Shown: in pieces, positions 26,269 to 36,170 of the stretch
How the letters are laid out: the number at the start of each line of letters is the position of its first letter
Position numbering within the stretch: position 1 is the stretch's first letter
Assembly: GCA_964432485.1 (NCBI GenBank)
Contig: CAYSNP010000005.1
Coordinates: 1-63,717, forward strand
Direction of reading: 5' to 3'
Length of the DNA stretch: 63,717 bases
Source: CAYSNP01 sp964432485
Lineage (GTDB): Bacteria; Bacillota; Clostridia; Christensenellales; DTU072
The notes under the pieces: generated by a model
The model's database searches: none
What the model was told of the DNA's origin: nothing
Seen by the model: the letters and a program-made list of their open reading frames with translations, nothing else
Translations under genes and position numbers: made by a program

Positions 26269-28725
26269 TTATTGCAAGTTTACATTAAGTATCTTAGTAA
26301 TTACGGTATGGGCATATAGTGCGCATGGCCAAGTAAAATAATCTCTGCTGTATTCGGCAGGGTTGTTTGCGCAAAAAGCCTCATGCATAACATAAGTGCC
26401 TGCTGTAGTAGCGGTCATATATTCTACGCAAAGCAAAATCTCCTCATAGTGCTGGCTGGTCAATGCTTGCATTGCCAAAGACATATGCCAAGGGACAGGT
26501 ATATCTTTATGCGGATTGTCACTGCTGCCTACCATATCATGGGGGTCGCCTATTCCGCTTGCATACTCTCCTATGTAATAGTAAGGGTTGTCGTCACTTA
26601 ATGCAAAACTTCTGGTATTTAGATATATTTCATTATCTTTTTCGCAGTATCCAAGCCAAGGTGCGGATATAAGAGAAGGGATATTAGCGGCATCCATTAG
26701 CAACTTTCCCTCTAAAGAATTGGCATCGCTTGCCAGCCCATTTACTTCAAAAGCATATATTTTTCCATAGGTAGGATGGTTATAAGTGCCATAAGTCTCT
26801 ATTGCTTCTCTTATTTGTATTGCCTTGCTTTTTGCAAGCGAAGCAATTGCTTCCTCAGGCACAATTGCAGTAAAAATATCATACAGTTTTTCTAAAGTAG
26901 CTACTGCAAACATATTGCCCGGAATATAAAACTTGTAATAGCATGCATCATCACTTGGGCGATAGCCGCTCCATATTAAATTGCTGTTTGTATTGACCTC
27001 ATGAGGGCCTGCCGCTCTATCCTGCTCATGCTCTATCCTATAATTGCTGTCATTATGATTCTGTTCTGCTATAAAAGTATCAATAATTGTATTTGCAGTC
27101 ATTTTGAAAAATACATCAAAAATACTACTGTCTTTAGTAATTGTGTAATATTCATAAGCTAGCCATATAGGGTAGCATAAAGAGTCAATCTCAAACTTCT
27201 TTTCAAAAACGCTGCCATCAGCATTAAAAGCATTGGCATAAGGGTCTCTTCTAATCAATTCGAATTGTTTTTTTAGCAGCCCTTTTACCATAAGCCGAAC
27301 ATCGGCGTCTATATTCATAAATTGAAGGTACGCCAAAACTTGCGCGCTGGAATCCCTTAACCACATTGCATGAATATCGCCTGTATAGCAAAAAGTTGTG
27401 CCATCATTGTTGTAATGCAGCACGCTTGGCCAGTTGCCCTTAATATTTTGTATACCGTCAATAGTTGCATAAAAAGTCTTTTCTAAAGTGAGTTTGGCGG
27501 TTTGGTCTTTTATTTGGCCAATAATCGGGTCAATAAACTCTCTCATACTTGAGTATGTAGGATTGCCTATTTTTGGCTCATTGAGATTGATTGCTATTTC
27601 GTCATATACAATAGGCAGCTGCCCATAATATGTCTTAACTTGCTCTAAGGTTATCAGCCCCCAATCAGCTCTAGAGTTATCTACTATCTCAATATACAAG
27701 CATTTGTCCTTATAGTTATAAAGGTCTACATAGTATAAATGAGTCTTTTCCTCATCGCTGCTCTTCCACCTATTGCTATAAGTCCTTATTACCTCTTTGT
27801 TTGTTCCCACTTGCTTTATTGTTAAATAAGTTAGCTCTGGGTTGCTACCAGCTCCCAGCCTAAATGATATAATACTTTGTCCGCCTACCTTAAATGCACT
27901 TGAGCGCAGCACTCCTACTTTGCTCTCGTCAGGGCGGTTGCTTAGCCTATTATCAGCATTGATATGCTCATCTCTAAAGCTACCTTCCTCGCCTATTACG
28001 CTCCAGCCGCTTAGGTTGCCTAAGGCAAAATCACCATTATATAAAGAATGGGGGGTAGCAGCCTTGCTAGGGAATATCGGTTTAAGGTCTTGCGCTATAC
28101 TATACCCTTTCAGCTCGGGTTGGAGCTTATAATAAGTGACAAAGCTATCCATAGTTAAGTAGCCCCAATTGGCTGTGGAGTCATCTACTACCAGGATATA
28201 AGCGGAGGAGCCTATATATTTTGACAAATCCGCTATATACCCTACCAAGTTAGCGCCATAGTAGTTTTGCTCATTTGTAATATCAAACATAGTATTGCCA
28301 TAGCGTGCCAGTTCAATTTCTGTTTTGGCATCTACAATGGATATATAAGTAAGCGCAACATTAGCGCCTGCACCCAGCTTAAAAGAAATATATCCGCTGC
28401 CGCCTATCTCAAAGATAGACGATTTTATTTTACCGACTGCAGACTCGTTATATTTGCCAAAAAAGTATCTGCCATCCTTATTATAGCTTACTTGCTTACC
28501 GTCAACAAAGTCATAAACATCCTCTGTCACCCCTGCGCTCTTAAAGGCTGAACCGCTAACTTGTGTCCAGCCTAAAAGATTGCCTTCCTCAAAGCCTCCA
28601 TTTTCTATATGGTAGCTTGCGTCACCATTATCCTGCTCTGGTTCTGTCCCATCGTTTTTATTACAGCCTGCAAGAGTACATAGGCACAGGATTAGCATTA
28701 TAATGATTAAATATGTTTTTTTCAT
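26269..28725 (-). CDS. GH125 exo-alpha-1,6-mannosidase lipoprotein with two jelly-roll modules
   Basis: 818 aa, LAGC lipobox. Two CBM-like beta-sandwich modules (~38-195 and ~220-370) start with NGGFEEGNLLGW and NGDFALGNLSGW; the same pair occurs in the two genes upstream. The C-terminal ~430 residues are GH125: TGDIHAMWLRDSSAQVLAYL carries the conserved sugar-binding Asp/Arg cluster, and LEGKLLMDAANIPSLISAP and GPHEV blocks follow. GH125 enzymes remove alpha-1,6-linked mannose by inversion. Known members are often cytosolic, so a surface-anchored form with binding modules is notable. 62 bp separate it from the 1991-aa gene. Confidence 0.88.
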   Translation of the reverse strand: MKKTYLIIIMLILCLCTLAGCNKNDGTEPEQDNGDASYHIENGGFEEGNLLGWTQVSGSAFKSAGVTEDVYDFVDGKQVSYNKDGRYFFGKYNESAVGKIKSSIFEIGGSGYISFKLGAGANVALTYISIVDAKTEIELARYGNTMFDITNEQNYYGANLVGYIADLSKYIGSSAYILVVDDSTANWGYLTMDSFVTYYKLQPELKGYSIAQDLKPIFPSKAATPHSLYNGDFALGNLSGWSVIGEEGSFRDEHINADNRLSNRPDESKVGVLRSSAFKVGGQSIISFRLGAGSNPELTYLTIKQVGTNKEVIRTYSNRWKSSDEEKTHLYYVDLYNYKDKCLYIEIVDNSRADWGLITLEQVKTYYGQLPIVYDEIAINLNEPKIGNPTYSSMREFIDPIIGQIKDQTAKLTLEKTFYATIDGIQNIKGNWPSVLHYNNDGTTFCYTGDIHAMWLRDSSAQVLAYLQFMNIDADVRLMVKGLLKKQFELIRRDPYANAFNADGSVFEKKFEIDSLCYPIWLAYEYYTITKDSSIFDVFFKMTANTIIDTFIAEQNHNDSNYRIEHEQDRAAGPHEVNTNSNLIWSGYRPSDDACYYKFYIPGNMFAVATLEKLYDIFTAIVPEEAIASLAKSKAIQIREAIETYGTYNHPTYGKIYAFEVNGLASDANSLEGKLLMDAANIPSLISAPWLGYCEKDNEIYLNTRSFALSDDNPYYYIGEYASGIGDPHDMVGSSDNPHKDIPVPWHMSLAMQALTSQHYEEILLCVEYMTATTAGTYVMHEAFCANNPAEYSRDYFTWPCALYAHTVITKILNVNLQ

Positions 28726-28746
28726 AGGTTAATTGTTCCTTTTATA

Positions 28747-28787
28747 CAAGCTGGTAGCTAAACCTATTAATTTTATTATTGCTTACC
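28747..28787 (-). repeat. Duplicated 3'-end vestige after the giant lipoprotein gene
   Basis: The 62-bp gap holds a second copy of the end of the gene: read on the minus strand it gives FSYQLV and a stop, beside the real ending FSYQLPY and a stop. It looks like a leftover of recombination in the 3' end. Confidence 0.5.
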
Positions 28788-31700
28788 CTAATAAGGTAGC
28801 TGATAGCTAAACCCTAGCTCCAGGCCGCTAATAGCAACTGCTCTGTCTCCGCTTGTTACGTTATTCCATTCGTTTTCGTCAACTAATCTAATATTATCAA
28901 TTTTAGTAACGCCCCAGCCCGCATTAACATTGTCAGCAAACTCCAAATAATATAGCTTTTCTGAATCTAGTCCGGATAAATCCAGCATATGATTGTCAAA
29001 GTCGCCATTTTCTTTTTCGCTAAGGTTGTCTCTTCTAACGAATCTCTTTACCTCTATATTAGTGCCTACTTCTTTTACCGAAATAAATACTTGCTTATCA
29101 TCACGCAGTCTTCCTGCCCAATCGAATCTAATGTACTCCTTATCGTCAAGAGTAAAGGCACTAGACCTTAACACGCCTGTTGCACTATCTCCGCCTTGAT
29201 TGCTGATTGCAAATCCATCGTCTATTCTAAAGATACCGTTAACATTGCTCCAGTAGTCAAGACCGTTATCAAAATTGCCATTCTTAATACCGTTGTCAGC
29301 AGTGCTAATATTAAGGATTGCAGGCACAATATTTGCAGCCATATCCTGAGAGGGGATATCTTGCGGTGCTTGTGCATAATAAGTGTAAAAGCTATCTGCG
29401 CTTAATACGCACCATTCGTTAGAAGAAGTATCAGATATTACAAAATACAGCTCATCTCCTATTGAAGCAACTGTGCCAAGGTCAAAATAGTATTGGAATA
29501 AATAAGCCTCACCATTGCCTGTGGGCGCTTCATGATTAAATCTAGGGTTGCCAAATCTTGCAACTTCAATATTATTGTCCGCTCTTCTTACTGATACATA
29601 AGCAAAAGATGAGTTTTTGCCGCCGCCTAACTTAAAGCTAATATATCCGCTGCCGCTAAGGGTAAAGTTAGAGGAGCGCAAGTGTCCCATCCTTTCTTGC
29701 CCGGAGTCTTTGTTTATACTGCCGCCATAAATGCCAAGATTGTAGTCTCCGTCTCTGTTGTAAGAGAAGTTTTGGTCAAAATAGCCTGTATTTACCACTC
29801 TGTCGTCTGTCCAAGCAGTCATCCCTGGTTCGTTTTTCCATATTTGGAAGCTATTCCACCCATAAATGTCGCCTGTTTCAAAGCCGCCATTAAGGATTCG
29901 GGCTTCAGGATTGTCAAAAGTTACATTAAACGATTTATTGTTATTTTCAATTGTTTTTAGCGTAAAACTATAATCTTCTGTACCAAAACGGTAAATCTGA
30001 GTTAGAAAATCGCCTTTTATAGTTAAAATATTTATGCTGTCGTTAAAATTATAATCAGTTTCTGCGTTAAGCTCACTACTTGCATAACTTAAAGTATCAA
30101 AAGTATTGCCATTAAGGTTTATTTCGTATTCAATATCATTGTTGTTATCTATTTCGAAACCTTTAGAAGAGGGCATTACTTCGGGGAGCTGTATATCAGC
30201 TGTTACAATAACGGTAGCTTGTAAGTTGCCGCTTGTAGTGGCAATAACAAAAAGCAGTTCTGCTTCGCCATCGCATAGAGTTTCGATATAGCTTGCACTT
30301 ATACTTACCGTTTGATTGGCATAACTATAATTTGCAGAGCTAACTTCGGCCTCATTATAATATAAGGCTAGAAACTCTTTATCATACATCACTAAAGTAA
30401 ACTCAATGCCCACCAAAGAGCCATAGCTATACTCCTCTTGCTCATTTACAATAGTTGCATCTCGGGAATCTGTTACATTTATAAACAAACTTAGCTCACC
30501 ATAACCGTTGGTTACCTTAATAGTGCACTCACCGTAAGGTAAAGTTGCCAAAAAGCTATTGCTTATTGTTAGCTCATTTGTTAGGTCACTATAGCTATAG
30601 TCCTCGACAGCAAGGCTTACCCCGCCGCTAGTAATACCTTCTATAACATTAGGATAGCCTGATAATACAAATGTTACTGTATCTAAAGAGTTTTTATCAA
30701 ATTCGGCAGAGGCTTGGCTAGTTGCCAGTCCCTCTACAACTAGTATACTAAAGTATTCCCTGCCGCCATTGGTATATAAAATAAAGGTGGCAATACCGTT
30801 GTCAAGCGTATACAAGTAGGTTGTTTTAATAGTGAAGTAACGGTGATTGTCCACTTTGCCGCCAACACTATAATCTTGGTCTGCTACCAATGCTATATCA
30901 TTATGGGTAATGCTATATATCGGAAAATCTGAATCCCCTGATGCATTGGTAATGGTATACACAATATCATGCTCAGGGTTGGTGCCTGCCGCTCTATTGT
31001 AAACTTTGTCATCTTTATCAGCAATGGTAGGCTTATGTTGCTTGTATACTATATCCATTTGAATGGAATTGCTTACCATACCTAACTCATCTGAAGCTGT
31101 ATACTCAAATACAATAGTTCCAAACCATCCATTTTGCCTTGTTACGCTAAACGAATTGCCAGCATCATTTATAGTTATACTGCCAAAATCGCCTTGTACA
31201 ACTTTGCCACTTTCTGCTATTGTGCCTATTTTAGCTATATCTTCTTGCGAAACTTCTTCAATATAATCATAATAAGATATACTTATAAACTGAAAGCCTG
31301 CTAAGCTCCAAGGCTCTACTGCCTTTACTCTAAATGCCTCGTTATTGATTGACTCATGAGTAAACTTAGTGACATTTTGGTCATCGGTTGTACGGGTTGG
31401 CTTATCAGATAATTTTATTGTAAAGGAGTCTTGACCGTTAGAATTAATAACTTTAAGTACAGTTACCCCATAATTTAAGGAGCTTAAATACTCTTTTTTG
31501 ATTATTATACTGTCTGTTGCTATGGAGTAATCTGCTGCGTTTAATTCGTTACCGTCATTGTCCGTTACTATTGTATCCTGCTCCAATCCAAATAAGCTGC
31601 AATCAACCGTTAAGTCCTCTGATATGGCGGCTTTTTCAAGTATATTTATTTTGCTAGCTGGGTCAATTTCCGGTGCGGTTGCTTCTTTAACCGTTATTGC

Positions 31701-34700
31701 AATCATATTTTGTTCGTTTATCTGCACAAAGTAAGTGCCAAAGCTCAAAGTATCCACAAAACTTGCAAAAATAGTCAGTACATTATCTATATAAGTAAAA
31801 TGCTCAATTTCGGTAAAAGTCACATCTGCAATGGAAAAGCTAGAAGCATCTACTATATTGTTATATGGGGTTACAGTAACAGTTAAGTCCTCATTAGATA
31901 CGGTCTTTATAAAGCTAAACTCATCTATATCCACTTCGATAGGTCTGGTATCTTTTACCTCTATTGTAAATGTTGCAGAGCCCGCTTCAGTAAATAATGT
32001 AAAGGTATGCACGGCCACGCTCAAGCCTCTTAAATAGTCCGCTTTAACCGAAAAGTATCTTGGGTTATTATTGGTTTTAAGGATATAATTTTCTGCACCG
32101 ATACTTTGGTTATCCAGCTCTATATCCAGCATTTCATAATATAATGAGCTATCTTCCTCTCCAAAAGTGTCAACAGTCATTACCACATCCTCAAATGTAT
32201 CTTTTTTATCCACTACCTTTGCACCGTCGGCATCATATATTTTGGGATTGACAACCTTGTAGCAAAGAGTAATTGGCTTTTGCGCAAATGCTCCGTATTG
32301 GTCTTGGGCAACAAATAATATTACTACATCACCCACAAAGTTACCTTGAGGGTCAAAAGAAAAAGTGCCATCCTCATTGTCTACCAAATTACCTTGTCCG
32401 CTTACTTTAGAATAAGAATAACTTAGCGTGCCTAGCTGATTTGTAACAAGATTAGCAAAACTTTCGTCTTCTATTACTTCTCCGGGGACTTTAATAAAGT
32501 CATCTTTGTCAGCTATCACAGGTACATCATTGTAAATAATATCAAAAGTAGTTTGTCCGCAAACAGAAGCAAAGGTAAATGTATGGATACCTATAGAAAG
32601 AGTCTCTATATATGTACCGTATACGGTCAACACATTGTCAGATAAGGAGTATGCGACTTCGGTAAGTGCTACATTTAATAAGTATAATCCTTCAAAATCC
32701 GCTCCTTTAAGGTCGACGGTGTAGGCTTTGTTTTGGATAGTGCCTTCGTTTACAATATTGTTTTCGCTTGTTAGGGTAACTTTGGGATTGTCCACAACTT
32801 GAATTGTAAACTCCGTTTGTCCTGCAGTTGTGCGCAATATAAAAGTATGCACCCCTAACCCTAAATCTAACAAGTACTCCTTGTAGATTGTAACTTCGGA
32901 TTGTATTTCGTTAAAGGTATAGTCTGCTGCTGCTATCAAGTTGCCTGTAAGCTCTGTAAAATTGACAGGAAAGTCATCCTCGTCGGCATACTTATCAACG
33001 CTAAATACAAGATTGTCCGTAGAGGCTTTGCTAAAAACTTGATTTTGAACCAGAGGATTGACTGTTTTATATGTTAATAATATATTTTTAGAAACTACAA
33101 TGCCATAGCTGTCCTGTACGGTAAATATTATAACAACAATACGAGCGTTGATATCTGCAGGGGTGTAGCTAAATGTACCGTCGCCATTGTCTTGCAAAGA
33201 GCCAAACTCTGAATCAAGAGTATAGGAAAAGCTAAGCTGCCCAACTATATTTGTTACAAGGTAGGTAAAATCTTCGTTTTGGATAGCCTCGCCGGGCAGT
33301 TTTATAAAGTCATCCTTATCTGCAATTGCCGGCATATCATTAAAGATAATTGTAAAGTTGACATTGCCAATGCCGCTCTTTAAAGTAAATGTGTTTTGCC
33401 CATATTCTAAGGTGCTGAGAAAATCTTTATCTATGCTTAGCTCATTATCTGCAAAGGTGTATTCTTCTTGTGATAACTGATACTCTTGCAAGTAAATCCC
33501 TTCCAGTTCAGAGCCTTTTAGATTGACCAGGTATAAAATATCCTCCATTGCATCCTCATTTGCAACATTGCTAGCGCTTATAAGCTCTATTTCAGGCGAA
33601 TCCTCTACAATAACCTCAAAAGACACAGCGCCGGCAGTAGTAAATACGGTAAAAGTAAAGCTACCTATATCCAGCTGCATTAAAAAGCTATGCTTTAAGG
33701 TAATGGTGCTATCGCTATCATTTAGTATATAATCATCGCCTCCAATATCATTGCCTTCAATTAAGGTAAAATAAACTTCAAAATCTGGCTCATTGCCCAG
33801 CTTATTTACATAAAATGTTAGGTCCTCATTATTTTTTTCATAATATTTGGTATCTATGGCGGAAGGATTAACGCTCTTGTATACAAGCGTAATATCTTTG
33901 GTAGCTGTTGCACCATAGCTGTCTGTTACTGTAAAGGTGATGACAGCCTCACCCGCATTTACAGTATTTGGGGTATAGCTAAACTTGCCATTCTTATGGT
34001 CAACTAAAATGCCCTCTCCGCTTTTTAAGCTATATTTATAAATTAGCGTGCCAAGACTGTCTATAACTAAATTGGAAAAGCTATTGTTGGCTACACTTTC
34101 GCCGGGCAGTTTGATAAAGTCCTCTTTGTCAGCTATAACAGGTACATCATTGGTAACAAATACAGCACTTTCGCTCCCTGCCGCTGTAGTTACTTTTACT
34201 GTATTGTCCACAGCAACGCTAAGGTCTTGCAAAGCTAGATGGGATATCCTAAGAGCTCCGTCTGCAATTGTGTACTCGCTTGAGCTAATTGCCCTCTCAT
34301 TAATTGCTATCTCTATAATATCCTGCTCAAAAAGCTCCACTTCGGCAATTAGATACTCGTCAAAAGCTAAAGTAAATACATCTGCTCCCTCGCTAAATTG
34401 TATAGTAGGCTTTTGCAATTGCGGCTCGCTTTGCCTATTGATTTCAATGGTAAACTTTACGCTGGCCTTCTCGGTTACAAAAGAAAACTCGTAGCTACCA
34501 TTAGCTAATTGATTCAAAAAGCTGCTCTTTATTGTAAGTACATTATCCTCAAAAGTGTAATCATTGTCTGTAATGCCATTCCCGCTTACCTCTTTGAAGA
34601 TATTGCCTTTTAAATCAATGTCGATTGCAAGGTCTTGGGTTATTTCTCCCAATCCTTCTAGTGCAATATTCGGTTCTTGAATAACAGGAATTGTTGCGTT

Positions 34701-34763
34701 ACATCCTATAGCAACAAAAACCACCAGCACTAGACATAAAACAAGAATTAAGTATTTTTTCAT
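28788..34763 (-). CDS. Giant repeat lipoprotein (X2-like and cadherin-like modules, two jelly-rolls)
   Basis: 1991 aa with a lipobox at VAIGC. I count about 13 modules resembling the carbohydrate-binding X2 domain: each ends in a pattern such as NVLTIKSSFLNQL.NGSY.F followed by a FTIEI-like strand. They are interspersed with about four cadherin/Ig-like modules, three of which start with xPVIADKDDFIKLPGE-type sequence and contain FSYTP...VITFTVxDSYG. Two jelly-roll modules (NGGFETGDIYGW and NGNFDNGLDYWS) close the protein. No catalytic motif is seen. It is probably a long surface stalk that presents binding modules away from the cell, encoded between the GH125 gene and a short relative. Confidence 0.75.
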   Translation of the reverse strand: MKKYLILVLCLVLVVFVAIGCNATIPVIQEPNIALEGLGEITQDLAIDIDLKGNIFKEVSGNGITDNDYTFEDNVLTIKSSFLNQLANGSYEFSFVTEKASVKFTIEINRQSEPQLQKPTIQFSEGADVFTLAFDEYLIAEVELFEQDIIEIAINERAISSSEYTIADGALRISHLALQDLSVAVDNTVKVTTAAGSESAVFVTNDVPVIADKEDFIKLPGESVANNSFSNLVIDSLGTLIYKYSLKSGEGILVDHKNGKFSYTPNTVNAGEAVITFTVTDSYGATATKDITLVYKSVNPSAIDTKYYEKNNEDLTFYVNKLGNEPDFEVYFTLIEGNDIGGDDYILNDSDSTITLKHSFLMQLDIGSFTFTVFTTAGAVSFEVIVEDSPEIELISASNVANEDAMEDILYLVNLKGSELEGIYLQEYQLSQEEYTFADNELSIDKDFLSTLEYGQNTFTLKSGIGNVNFTIIFNDMPAIADKDDFIKLPGEAIQNEDFTYLVTNIVGQLSFSYTLDSEFGSLQDNGDGTFSYTPADINARIVVIIFTVQDSYGIVVSKNILLTYKTVNPLVQNQVFSKASTDNLVFSVDKYADEDDFPVNFTELTGNLIAAADYTFNEIQSEVTIYKEYLLDLGLGVHTFILRTTAGQTEFTIQVVDNPKVTLTSENNIVNEGTIQNKAYTVDLKGADFEGLYLLNVALTEVAYSLSDNVLTVYGTYIETLSIGIHTFTFASVCGQTTFDIIYNDVPVIADKDDFIKVPGEVIEDESFANLVTNQLGTLSYSYSKVSGQGNLVDNEDGTFSFDPQGNFVGDVVILFVAQDQYGAFAQKPITLCYKVVNPKIYDADGAKVVDKKDTFEDVVMTVDTFGEEDSSLYYEMLDIELDNQSIGAENYILKTNNNPRYFSVKADYLRGLSVAVHTFTLFTEAGSATFTIEVKDTRPIEVDIDEFSFIKTVSNEDLTVTVTPYNNIVDASSFSIADVTFTEIEHFTYIDNVLTIFASFVDTLSFGTYFVQINEQNMIAITVKEATAPEIDPASKINILEKAAISEDLTVDCSLFGLEQDTIVTDNDGNELNAADYSIATDSIIIKKEYLSSLNYGVTVLKVINSNGQDSFTIKLSDKPTRTTDDQNVTKFTHESINNEAFRVKAVEPWSLAGFQFISISYYDYIEEVSQEDIAKIGTIAESGKVVQGDFGSITINDAGNSFSVTRQNGWFGTIVFEYTASDELGMVSNSIQMDIVYKQHKPTIADKDDKVYNRAAGTNPEHDIVYTITNASGDSDFPIYSITHNDIALVADQDYSVGGKVDNHRYFTIKTTYLYTLDNGIATFILYTNGGREYFSILVVEGLATSQASAEFDKNSLDTVTFVLSGYPNVIEGITSGGVSLAVEDYSYSDLTNELTISNSFLATLPYGECTIKVTNGYGELSLFINVTDSRDATIVNEQEEYSYGSLVGIEFTLVMYDKEFLALYYNEAEVSSANYSYANQTVSISASYIETLCDGEAELLFVIATTSGNLQATVIVTADIQLPEVMPSSKGFEIDNNNDIEYEINLNGNTFDTLSYASSELNAETDYNFNDSINILTIKGDFLTQIYRFGTEDYSFTLKTIENNNKSFNVTFDNPEARILNGGFETGDIYGWNSFQIWKNEPGMTAWTDDRVVNTGYFDQNFSYNRDGDYNLGIYGGSINKDSGQERMGHLRSSNFTLSGSGYISFKLGGGKNSSFAYVSVRRADNNIEVARFGNPRFNHEAPTGNGEAYLFQYYFDLGTVASIGDELYFVISDTSSNEWCVLSADSFYTYYAQAPQDIPSQDMAANIVPAILNISTADNGIKNGNFDNGLDYWSNVNGIFRIDDGFAISNQGGDSATGVLRSSAFTLDDKEYIRFDWAGRLRDDKQVFISVKEVGTNIEVKRFVRRDNLSEKENGDFDNHMLDLSGLDSEKLYYLEFADNVNAGWGVTKIDNIRLVDENEWNNVTSGDRAVAISGLELGFSYQLPY

Positions 34764-34778
34764 AAGGCATCTCCTTTT

Positions 34779-36170
34779 TTAATAATTTAAATTAATACCT
34801 GACTGGCTGTAATCATAATCAGGTACTGATTTATAATAAGTTACTATTTGGGAAACAAATATAGTATCATAGCTATCTTTGCCATTGTCCACTATCTCAA
34901 AATATAAGCTCTTGCCAAAATAAGGGGAAAGGTCTACATAATACTTGACCATCTCAACTCCGTTATGATTGGTATTGGCTATCCTATATAGTTCTCTGTT
35001 TGTCCCTTTTTCTTTTATAGAAATAAATGTATCTTTGTCATATCTTTGGCCTTGAGCCGCTCCTATCTTAAAGCTAATAATACCGCAACCGTCTACCCTA
35101 AAAAGAGCAGACCTAATAAGCCCTCGGGATAAGTCGCCGCTACCGTTGCTTTTCAAAATATTACCCTCAACAACAAAGGTATCTTCTGTGGCATATTGCT
35201 CTTGCCATCCGCTCCCTTGTGACACTGTCCAATTGCTGAGTCCGTCGGAAAAGTCGCCATTGGGTAACTGATTGGTGGGATATAGGATACTAAACTTAGG
35301 TTTAATATCAATAGCTTTTGTGCCTTGAGGAGTAATCTCATAATATGTTTGGAAGCTGTCTGCAGTAATATAATCGCCTTTTCTGCCGCCAAAATCGCAA
35401 ACTTCTATATATAGAGTTTCTCCTATATGGCTAGTTAAGTCGGCCTTATATTGGATAAGCGTAGGCTGAGAGGATACTTCTTGGGCGGAGTATCTGGCTA
35501 CTTCAATATCTGTAAGAGCGTTTCTAATAGATATATAACAAAGGTCGGCATTTGCGGCTGCTCCCAGTTTGTAAGTTATATATCCTGAGCCTGACAGCTC
35601 GAAAGTGCTTGAGCGCATAATCCCCATCCTTTCTGTCCAAAGCTCTATGCTGTCATCTTCGCATATCCCGTAAACATATCTGCCATCGCCTTCATAAGGG
35701 ACTAGATTTTCAGAGTATGTATCGTTGATTTGCACTCCTTTGTCTATAAAGCTCTTTAAGTTTTCCTCACCTTTGAATATTGTTGTAGATTGCCATCCAA
35801 ACAAATCCCCTGTTTCAAAGCCGCCATTTACTATTCTGTGCTTATTATTTTGGTCTTTTATTTTTATGTTAAAATCCAACAATTGGTTGGTAGTGTATAA
35901 GGTATATGTATACTCTCCGACAGCAAGATACGCTAGGTACTCTTTTTTGATTATAAAAGTATTGCCGCTAAAGATATAATCTCCCTCGGCTATATTATTG
36001 CCCTCTATAAAAGCAAACGCCTCTGCTGAGTCAACATTAAAGACAAGGTCGTTAAGTCGGAAAAAGTCAAACTCGTTATTTTCGCTTATAATTAGCTTCT
36101 CTTTTCTGCAAGCGGTAAGAGCAAGGACAAATATTAAAATAATTAACATAAAAACTAACTTTTTATTCAT
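34779..36170 (-). CDS. Surface lipoprotein with one X2-like and two jelly-roll modules
   Basis: 463 aa; lipobox LTAC. An N-terminal X2-like module (~25-105, ending in KEYLAYLAVGEYTYTLYT) precedes two jelly-roll modules (NGGFETGDLFGW and NGDFSDGLSNWT). It is a compact version of the giant protein encoded next, and its jelly-roll pair matches that of the GH125 protein. It lacks a catalytic domain and is probably a glycan-binding protein. Its start overlaps the end of the DUF1861-like gene by 8 bp. Confidence 0.75.
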   Translation of the reverse strand: MNKKLVFMLIILIFVLALTACRKEKLIISENNEFDFFRLNDLVFNVDSAEAFAFIEGNNIAEGDYIFSGNTFIIKKEYLAYLAVGEYTYTLYTTNQLLDFNIKIKDQNNKHRIVNGGFETGDLFGWQSTTIFKGEENLKSFIDKGVQINDTYSENLVPYEGDGRYVYGICEDDSIELWTERMGIMRSSTFELSGSGYITYKLGAAANADLCYISIRNALTDIEVARYSAQEVSSQPTLIQYKADLTSHIGETLYIEVCDFGGRKGDYITADSFQTYYEITPQGTKAIDIKPKFSILYPTNQLPNGDFSDGLSNWTVSQGSGWQEQYATEDTFVVEGNILKSNGSGDLSRGLIRSALFRVDGCGIISFKIGAAQGQRYDKDTFISIKEKGTNRELYRIANTNHNGVEMVKYYVDLSPYFGKSLYFEIVDNGKDSYDTIFVSQIVTYYKSVPDYDYSQSGINLNY

